The position numbers and the translations under genes are program-made. The notes beneath the pieces are model-generated. The model had not been told where the DNA came from. It did not search any database and saw only the letters and a program-made list of their open reading frames with translations. From contig NZ_LSJI01000262.1 of NCBI RefSeq assembly GCF_001557235.1, positions 1 to 20,062 of the forward strand: DNA of 20,062 nt, in the 5' to 3' direction. This DNA comes from Phenylobacterium sp. CCH9-H3. Lineage in GTDB: Bacteria; Pseudomonadota; Alphaproteobacteria; Caulobacterales; Caulobacteraceae. Below are positions 15,560 to 20,062 of the stretch, one piece after another. Positions within the stretch are counted from its first letter, which is position 1. Every line of letters begins with the position of its first letter.

Positions 15560-16065
15560 GGGGACCTGCGGCGAACAAGGAAGAGGAGGACGATAATGGC
15601 GGTGAACGCGGCCAGCGAGAGGGCCGGGATCGGAAGCCAGCCAAGAATGACCGTATCCGCGCTGGAGCAGGATGGACCGGCGCCGCACGGCTTGATCTCC
15701 TCGGGGATCACGCCGCCAAACAGGAGCACATGGTAGAACGCGGCGAGCCAGCCGATGACGGCCATGGGCAAGGCGTAGCGCCCTACGCAGCAATCCCCGA
15801 CCAGGCACGCCACCATCAGCACGATGGCCAATGGGAACATGAAAGCACGTTGGAACCAGCAGAGATTGCAAGGGGCTTGCCCCATGATCTCGCCGATGAA
15901 CAATGCGCCGAGCGTCGCTGCGAGAGCGACCAGCCACGCGAAGATCAGGAACGTCCAGGCGACCGAGTCGGGCGGCCTGATCGGCGCTGCCCCTGCAGGA
16001 TGGCGCGTGTCGTCCTCTTTTACGGTCAATTCGTCACAACCTCTTGGCCCATGATCGAGCATCAT
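15556..16065 (-). CDS. dsbB: Disulfide bond formation protein B
   Basis: A 169-residue inner-membrane protein that re-oxidises DsbA and passes electrons to quinone. Four hydrophobic segments are visible (about 36-60, 72-90, 97-118, 140-164). The first periplasmic loop carries APCNLCWFQR (Cys66, Cys69; the usual CxxC) and the second carries KPCGAGPSCSS (Cys127, Cys133), the DsbB pair that reacts with DsbA. An Arg follows the first CxxC at 73, as in quinone-binding DsbB. The N-terminus is longer than typical, with ~35 polar residues. No good ribosome binding site precedes the ATGs at 16065/16062, so the true start could lie further in. The gene is coupled to the DsbA-like gene. Nearby Cys92-Cys93 are an unusual extra pair in the membrane region. 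Confidence 0.88.
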   Translation of the reverse strand: MMLDHGPRGCDELTVKEDDTRHPAGAAPIRPPDSVAWTFLIFAWLVALAATLGALFIGEIMGQAPCNLCWFQRAFMFPLAIVLMVACLVGDCCVGRYALPMAVIGWLAAFYHVLLFGGVIPEEIKPCGAGPSCSSADTVILGWLPIPALSLAAFTAIIVLLFLVRRRSP

Positions 16066-16433
16066 AGTCGAATCTGCGATGCCTACACCCGGTGCAGCCT
16101 TGCGTGGCGATATCGGGCCGCTGTGGGGGGAATCTCCGACGTTCGCCCCAGGCTGTTGGAGCAGGATCTCAACGGCCCGTCCGGAGCTCTCCGCGGCTGC
16201 GGCGAACCTCAGCGCCGCCTCCCCCGCGTCTACCCGGTAGGAATAGTCGCTGAGACTTGGCCTCTGGCGAAGTCACACGCTAGCCATCGCTCTTGCGAAG
16301 GATGGCGAGGGAAGCAGCCGGCCATGACGCCAGCTCTCCGCGAGCCGGGAATGACTTGGTGTCTGCTGGGCCGTGCCGCAACGAAGGGCTCCCTCGGGGC
16401 TCGAATCAGAGGCTCCCATGCCGCCGGGCTTCC
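16066..16433. other. 368-base intergenic stretch without a convincing gene
   Basis: It lies between the permease stop and dsbB, both on the minus strand. A minus-strand frame in phase with dsbB is open back to a TGA near 16281, but it contains no ATG, GTG or TTG start, so it is not called. A weak hairpin (GCCATC at 16282-16287 with GATGGC at 16301-16306) is the only notable structure. The dsbB promoter should be within this stretch, but I cannot point to a convincing one. Confidence 0.45.
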
Positions 16434-17768
16434 TCAGGCCTTGGGATTGAGGCGCTTGCCGGCCGGTCGACGGCGAACGAGCGCGTAGGGGATGGCCCCC
16501 GCAAAGATCGCGACGGCGAAAGTCAGATAGACCTTCCACTCGTACTGCGCGGCCAGCAGCAGCGAGGACGCAAAGCCCAGCCCAGCCGTCAGCGGGAAAC
16601 GTCCGATTGAGGGAACGCTGAAAGGGCGCTCCAGGTCAGGCTTGGTATAGCGCAGGATGATAACGGCGGCGTTCACGCTTGCGAACACCAGGGTGACCCC
16701 GAGCGACGAGAGGCTGGCGACGAACTTCACCTCGCCAAGGACGGCGAAGATGCACGCCGCGACAAGCATCACGAAGGCGCCGATCCAAGGACTCTTGCTC
16801 TTGCCGAGTGTCCGCTGCAGCGCCTTCGGGAGGTCGCCGGCACGGGCCATGCCGAACAGCAGCCGGCTTCCGGAGATCGACGCATTTAGCACGGCGTTCG
16901 CGGTGGCAAGCAGGGCGGCGCCGGTGACGATCACAGCGGCCCATCGCCCGAGCTGGCCGGCGGCCGCGACGAGGGGGAAGTCCGACGACGCGATGCTCCG
17001 CGCATCCACGAGGGCCAGAACGCCGAAGATCACCACGATATAGACTGCAGTCGTTACGCAGAGGGCGACCATGAAGGCGCGCCAGATGTCGCGGCCTGGA
17101 TCCTTCGCCTCTTCCGAGAGCGTCGCCATGTGCTCGTAGCCCGAGTAGATGAAGAACACGATCGCGGCGCCTTGCAGGATCCCGCCCCAGTCATCGGGAG
17201 CCCCAAGCTTCGACGCCAACTCGGCGCCCTTCAGGCTGAAGGCAAACGCTGCGAACCCGATCAGGCAGAGGACCTGGACCGTCGTCAGCACGGCGCTCAC
17301 CGAAGAGGCCTTGGTCACGCCTGAGATATTGATCAGCGTGGCGATCGCCATCAGGCCAAGCGCCACCAGGACAGGAGGCATGGCGACAAAGGTCTGCAGG
17401 TAGTTGCCGAAGGTCAGCCCGACGGTGGCGAAGGTGGCCGCGCCGTGGACAGCAATGAACAGTCCGACCGCGAAGGCGACGGCCGGCGCCTTTGGCAGGG
17501 CCTGGCGCAAGAAGGTGTGCTCCGCCCCGGCGCTCGGCATGGCCGAAGCGAGTTCCGCGTAGGAAAGGCCCGAAAAGGCCGAGATCACCGCGGCGACCAG
17601 AAAGCTTATCCAGATCGCTTCGCCGGCGGAGCCTGCCGCCGGGCCGATCACCGAATAGATGCCTGCGCCGATGATCGTGCCGACGCCGTACAAGGACAAC
17701 CGACCAAACCCGAGCGTCTTCGTCAGTCGGCCGCTCCGGTTCGTCGTCGCAGTCACGGCCACTCTCAC
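16434..17768 (-). CDS. APC-family amino acid permease
   Basis: A 444-residue inner-membrane transporter of the amino acid-polyamine-organocation superfamily, probably importing or exchanging an amino acid or polyamine; substrate unknown. It has about 12 hydrophobic segments. The first-helix substrate motif reads GVGTIIGAGIYSVIG (28-42). ISAFSGLSYAELASAMPSAG follows in helix 2-3, and IVFFIYSGYEHMATLSEEAKDP in helix 6 and the following loop is the family's FxxxxGfE...EE...P pattern. The C-terminus is short and basic (RRRPAGKRLNPKA). The frame opens with GTG at 17768, but in-frame GTGs at 17762 and 17756 are equally possible; none has a clear ribosome binding site. It is divergent from the Anbu gene, with a palindrome in the shared upstream region. 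There is no evident link to the metal genes. Confidence 0.85.
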   Translation of the reverse strand: MRVAVTATTNRSGRLTKTLGFGRLSLYGVGTIIGAGIYSVIGPAAGSAGEAIWISFLVAAVISAFSGLSYAELASAMPSAGAEHTFLRQALPKAPAVAFAVGLFIAVHGAATFATVGLTFGNYLQTFVAMPPVLVALGLMAIATLINISGVTKASSVSAVLTTVQVLCLIGFAAFAFSLKGAELASKLGAPDDWGGILQGAAIVFFIYSGYEHMATLSEEAKDPGRDIWRAFMVALCVTTAVYIVVIFGVLALVDARSIASSDFPLVAAAGQLGRWAAVIVTGAALLATANAVLNASISGSRLLFGMARAGDLPKALQRTLGKSKSPWIGAFVMLVAACIFAVLGEVKFVASLSSLGVTLVFASVNAAVIILRYTKPDLERPFSVPSIGRFPLTAGLGFASSLLLAAQYEWKVYLTFAVAIFAGAIPYALVRRRPAGKRLNPKA

Positions 17769-17778
17769 GGCGAAGGTT

Positions 17779-17791
17779 GCGTTTCAAACGC
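17779..17791. promoter_or_regulatory. Small palindrome between divergent permease and Anbu genes
   Basis: GCGTTT-C-AAACGC is a perfect 6-bp inverted repeat around one base, ten bases ahead of the permease GTG at 17768. A TTGACG at 17825-17830 could serve as a -35 element towards the Anbu gene, but no good -10 follows. The palindrome could be an operator; this is speculative. Confidence 0.3.
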
Positions 17792-17883
17792 CGACTGGCC
17801 GTATTCGATGCTAAGAAGAGCGGCTTGACGCCGGCAGCTCTCCCCAGAGTGCTGGCGAAGTGGGAAGTCTGAACCGTCAAATC

Positions 17884-18642
17884 GTGACCTATTGCTTAGG
17901 AATTCTTCTGCGCGAGGGACTGGTTCTCGCGTCGGACTCAAGATCGAGCGCGGGCGTCGATCAGGTCACCCACGTGCGCAAACTCGGCTTCCTGCCGGTC
18001 CGCACAGGTTGCTTCGCGGCGATCATGTCCTCGGGGAATCTGGCGACATCGCAGGCCGTTGTCAGCACGCTGAGGGAAAGGGCCGGGTCCGGGCAAGCTG
18101 GTCTCGATCTCATGGCCGCCAAGACCCTGTTCGAGGTGGCTGGCATCGTGGGCGGAATTCTGCGGACGATCGTCGATCGGGACGCGCGCTATGTGGCGCC
18201 CTATGGCGAGGCCGCGGCAGGATTCCTGCTCGCCGGCCAGATGGCGGGCGAGGCCCCGCGCCTCTTCCAAATCTATGCCGCAGGGAACTTCATCGAGGCT
18301 ACCGACCGGGCGCCCTTCCTGCAAATCGGCGAGACGAAGTACGGCAAGCCGATCCTCGTGCGGGCACTGACGAGCGAAACGAGCCTGGACGAGGCGGTCA
18401 AACTGGCCTTGCTGTCATTCGATGCGACTTTGCGCAGCAATGTTTCCGTGGGCATGCCCATAGATCTTCTGAGCTACGTGGCCGACAGCTTCAGCGCCGA
18501 AGACCTCACGACGATCGAGATGCACAACCCCTATTGGACGAGGCTCAGGGAAGCTTACGGATCGGGGCTTGCGGCCTTGATCGACACGCTACCGGGTCCG
18601 AGCGGGAGCTTGACGGCCCCGCCCAAGTCTCTTTCGCCCTAG
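17884..18642 (+). CDS. Proteasome-type peptidase (Anbu)
   Basis: A 252-residue protein of the Anbu (ancestral beta subunit) family, an N-terminal-nucleophile hydrolase related to HslV and the proteasome beta subunit. I choose GTG 17884 rather than GTG 17860 because it gives MTYCLG; removal of Met would expose Thr1, the nucleophile. Asp17 in LASDSRSSAG and Lys32 in HVRKLG then fall at the proteasome catalytic spacing. Other family blocks are MSSGNLATSQAVVSTL, RYVAPYGEAAAGFLLAGQM, FQIYAAGNFIEATDRAPFLQIGETKYGKPIL and DLLSYVADSFS. Length fits the family. No ribosome binding site is obvious at the chosen start. Its usual neighbours (transglutaminase-like, alpha-E and ATP-grasp genes) are absent; a small lipoprotein gene follows 72 bases later. 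Substrates are unknown. Confidence 0.85.
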   Translation: MTYCLGILLREGLVLASDSRSSAGVDQVTHVRKLGFLPVRTGCFAAIMSSGNLATSQAVVSTLRERAGSGQAGLDLMAAKTLFEVAGIVGGILRTIVDRDARYVAPYGEAAAGFLLAGQMAGEAPRLFQIYAAGNFIEATDRAPFLQIGETKYGKPILVRALTSETSLDEAVKLALLSFDATLRSNVSVGMPIDLLSYVADSFSAEDLTTIEMHNPYWTRLREAYGSGLAALIDTLPGPSGSLTAPPKSLSP

Positions 18643-18714
18643 AAAACGGCCCGGTGGCGACCGTCTGAACGAGTTGTCACGCGCGACGTTACGCCAGCAG
18701 AAGGAGAATTCGTC

Positions 18715-18990
18715 ATGCTGAAATCAAGACGCGCGGCGATCGTCCCGATGCTCGCCGCCGGACTGGCAAGCGTCGTCCTGGCCGGCTGCTCGACGTACGG
18801 CGCCGGCAGCTACGGGTCGCATGGCCGTTCCTATCCCAGCTACGGGTACAGCACGCCTTACAGCTATGGTCGAGGGTCGCTCTACGCGACGCCTCGCGCC
18901 TACGATCGCGGTTACTATCCGGGCTACGGGTCCCGCGGGTATTCCAGGGGCCACAACGGCTTTGGCCACCTGGGCGGGCGGCGGCACTAG
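18715..18990 (+). CDS. Small Gly/Tyr-rich lipoprotein
   Basis: A 91-residue lipoprotein of unknown function. A basic N-terminus (LKSRR) and hydrophobic core end in lipobox VLAGC (Cys25). The mature 66 residues are Gly/Tyr/Ser/Arg-rich with repeats such as GSYGSHGRSYPSYGYS and YPGYGSRGYSRG, and end HNGFGHLGGRRH. No domain is recognisable; such low-complexity tails may be disordered or surface-exposed. AAGGAG lies eight bases before the ATG, a strong ribosome binding site. The TAG shares the palindrome CTAG with the stop of the convergent kinase gene, so the two genes overlap by four bases. Confidence 0.75.
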   Translation: MLKSRRAAIVPMLAAGLASVVLAGCSTYGAGSYGSHGRSYPSYGYSTPYSYGRGSLYATPRAYDRGYYPGYGSRGYSRGHNGFGHLGGRRH

Positions 18991-19877
18991 GCTGACCAAA
19001 CCGGCGGCGCGGGCTTCAAGGCATAGAAGGCCCCGCGAACCCGCGTCACCCGCTCAGACCGCGAGAGCGTGAACCGCTCCCCGTCCAATATCGCGGGGAT
19101 CGGCCGGCTGGAGGCGATCTCCAGGCTCTCCAAGTGCGCGCGCGTGACGGTCTCATCGGTCCGCCAGCCGCGAAACGCGGACATCACCGCCAGACGGATC
19201 GCGTCCCCCGCGCCGTCGACATCGATGGCTGCGGCTTCAAGCAGCACCTCCCCATCAGTCTCCGGCGGCGGCAACGGACAGAGCACCACAACCGCTTCGG
19301 CCTTCGAGGCGGACTGTCCCTCGAATCGGTATCCGAGTTCGGCCCCCAGCGCCTGCTTGAGGGCCGCGACCCCCTGTTCCCACGCGGCGGGCAGATCGCC
19401 ATCCCGGATAGCCTCGCGGGCTTCGGCGAAGAGGGATGCGCCGCCGAACACGCCTGCGACGTAAAAGCGGTGGCTCCCCACCTGCCCGCCGTGCACGGCT
19501 TGCACGATCGGCGCGGCGAGGGTGTCGGTCAGCGCTTCTCGCCAGGTACGGGCGCCATAGAGCGCCTTGGGGAGCATGTTCATGGTGCCGCCGGGCAGTG
19601 GCATGAGCAGCGGCCCTCCGGCCTCGCACCGCTGGGCGGCCGCGCGTATGGTGCCGTCGCCGCCCAGGACGATCAGTACGTCCAACCCACTTTCCGTCGC
19701 CTCGTCCAAGGCTCGATCCACCCCCTTGCCGACGACGTCCCAGACTTGCACCGGCTCGACCTTGGCCGTCTCCAGGACGCTTAGGGTGGCGCCGCGGGTG
19801 GAGACGTCGCAGCTGCCACTCGAGGTGTTCAGAAGGACGCCGATCCGGAGCGAACGCAAGTCGAGGTCTGACGGCAT
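18987..19877 (-). CDS. Diacylglycerol kinase family lipid kinase
   Basis: A 296-residue protein of the DAGK-catalytic family, soluble or membrane-associated, that phosphorylates a lipid such as diacylglycerol or a sphingoid base using ATP. The N-terminal nucleotide-binding domain has IGVLLNTSSGS (12-22), VLIVLGGDGTIRAAAQ with the key GGDGT (72-76), and LPLPGGTMNMLPKALYG, whose PGGTMN (95-100) replaces the more common LGTxND. The C-terminal beta domain follows, with FYVAGVFGGASLF and the ending ERVTRVRGAFYALKP. The frame continues upstream to 20048 without homology, so I take ATG 19877, which gives the family's normal length; its ribosome binding site is weak. The true lipid substrate cannot be told from sequence. 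Confidence 0.85.
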   Translation of the reverse strand: MPSDLDLRSLRIGVLLNTSSGSCDVSTRGATLSVLETAKVEPVQVWDVVGKGVDRALDEATESGLDVLIVLGGDGTIRAAAQRCEAGGPLLMPLPGGTMNMLPKALYGARTWREALTDTLAAPIVQAVHGGQVGSHRFYVAGVFGGASLFAEAREAIRDGDLPAAWEQGVAALKQALGAELGYRFEGQSASKAEAVVVLCPLPPPETDGEVLLEAAAIDVDGAGDAIRLAVMSAFRGWRTDETVTRAHLESLEIASSRPIPAILDGERFTLSRSERVTRVRGAFYALKPAPPVWSA

Positions 19878-19920
19878 AATGGCTCGCGATGAGATGGCGC
19901 TCCAGGCGGGATTTGACCTG

Positions 19921-20062
19921 TCAGCGCCTGGGACGGAGAGGACCTCGGTCGCAACGGCCACGGCCGAAGCGGGTTGCCGAATTTGTGCTCCGCCAGTCGT
20001 CGAAAAGGCGGCCGGGGAAGCCTCGGCTTCGGCCGTGACCGCCGCCATGGCCCACCGCCGTG
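19921..20062 (-). CDS. Possible C-terminus of a Gly/His-rich protein (runs off the window)
   Basis: A minus-strand frame open from the window edge to a TGA at 19921 (46 codons) reads VGHGGGHGRSRGFPGRLFDDW and then an Arg/Gly-rich tail. The His/Gly repeats followed by GFPGRLFDDW resemble the end of zf-TFIIB proteins such as the one at 937-1248 (HGGGYGKHGRRRSIFDVFD). The third-position bias is good for the first ~24 codons but weak afterwards. A plus-strand frame from ATG 19879 to the edge is also open but matches nothing known. I cannot decide without the neighbouring sequence. Confidence 0.25.
   Translation of the reverse strand, partial: TAVGHGGGHGRSRGFPGRLFDDWRSTNSATRFGRGRCDRGPLRPRR

Noticed and set aside
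16066..16280. N-terminal extension of DsbB by an upstream in-phase open frame
   Set aside because: No start codon occurs between the upstream stop and 16065, and the extension would be far longer than any DsbB N-terminus I know.
16385..16425. tRNA-like T-arm sequence GATTCGAGCCCC on the minus strand
   Set aside because: The flanking bases do not form the T stem or an acceptor stem, and no anticodon or D arm is found.
15424..16488. 354-codon plus-strand frame opposite dsbB and the gap beyond
   Set aside because: The opposite strand has a convincing dsbB with both Cys pairs; this frame has no recognisable feature.
19879..20062. Plus-strand frame divergent from the lipid kinase gene
   Set aside because: Open to the edge but with weak third-position bias, no ribosome binding site and no recognisable motif; cannot be supported.

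Overview
The window comes from a high-GC alphaproteobacterium, most likely of the Caulobacter/Phenylobacterium group. The reasons are strong G/C bias at third codon positions, a lipoprotein matching the family I know as CC0125/CC1285 from Caulobacter, and the HupE plus 'transmembrane anchor' gene pairs I associate with this order. This is recognition from sequence alone, without a database search. Almost all genes lie on the minus strand. The exceptions are an Anbu-type protease gene and a small lipoprotein gene at 17.9-19.0 kb.

Layout, in minus-strand reading order from the right edge. The last 185 bases may hold the C-terminus of a Gly/His-rich protein, followed by a diacylglycerol-kinase-family gene (19877-18987). 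The plus-strand Anbu and lipoprotein genes converge on it. An APC permease (17768-16434) is followed by 368 bases without a gene, then a coupled dsbB-dsbA pair (16065-14795) that ends in a likely intrinsic terminator. Next comes a metal-efflux cluster: a small His-rich exported or membrane-anchored protein (14678-14265), czcC, czcB and czcA (14214-8447), a strong hairpin, then hupE and a membrane-anchored protein (8366-7001). It continues with an SRPBCC protein (6958-6509), an NreB-like MFS exporter with a His-rich tail (6427-5102), and a second hupE-anchor pair (5021-3658).

Right after that second pair lies a short decayed copy of the 3' part of a czcA gene. It is followed by a small CxxC protein (3520-3083) and a 604-base non-coding stretch with three perfect inverted repeats. 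The left end carries a possible small secreted protein, an orphan flgC paralogue, mgtC, a zinc-ribbon protein, a Gly/His-rich lipoprotein and the start of a Pro-rich exported protein.

How the genes may work together: the CzcCBA tripartite pump expels divalent cations (Zn/Co/Cd class, judged from the DFG...DGA...VEN motif) from periplasm and cytoplasm to the outside. The MFS exporter could move Ni/Co from cytoplasm to periplasm and feed it. The two HupE-anchor pairs are probably metal transporters with a periplasmic partner of unknown function. MgtC, DsbA/DsbB and the His-rich periplasmic proteins fit an envelope and metal-stress theme. No metal-responsive regulator is visible in the window.

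The most interesting points are the duplicated HupE-anchor module with its conserved Phe-Asp-x-His site, the czcA fossil beside one copy, the orphan flgC, and an Anbu protease gene without its usual partners.
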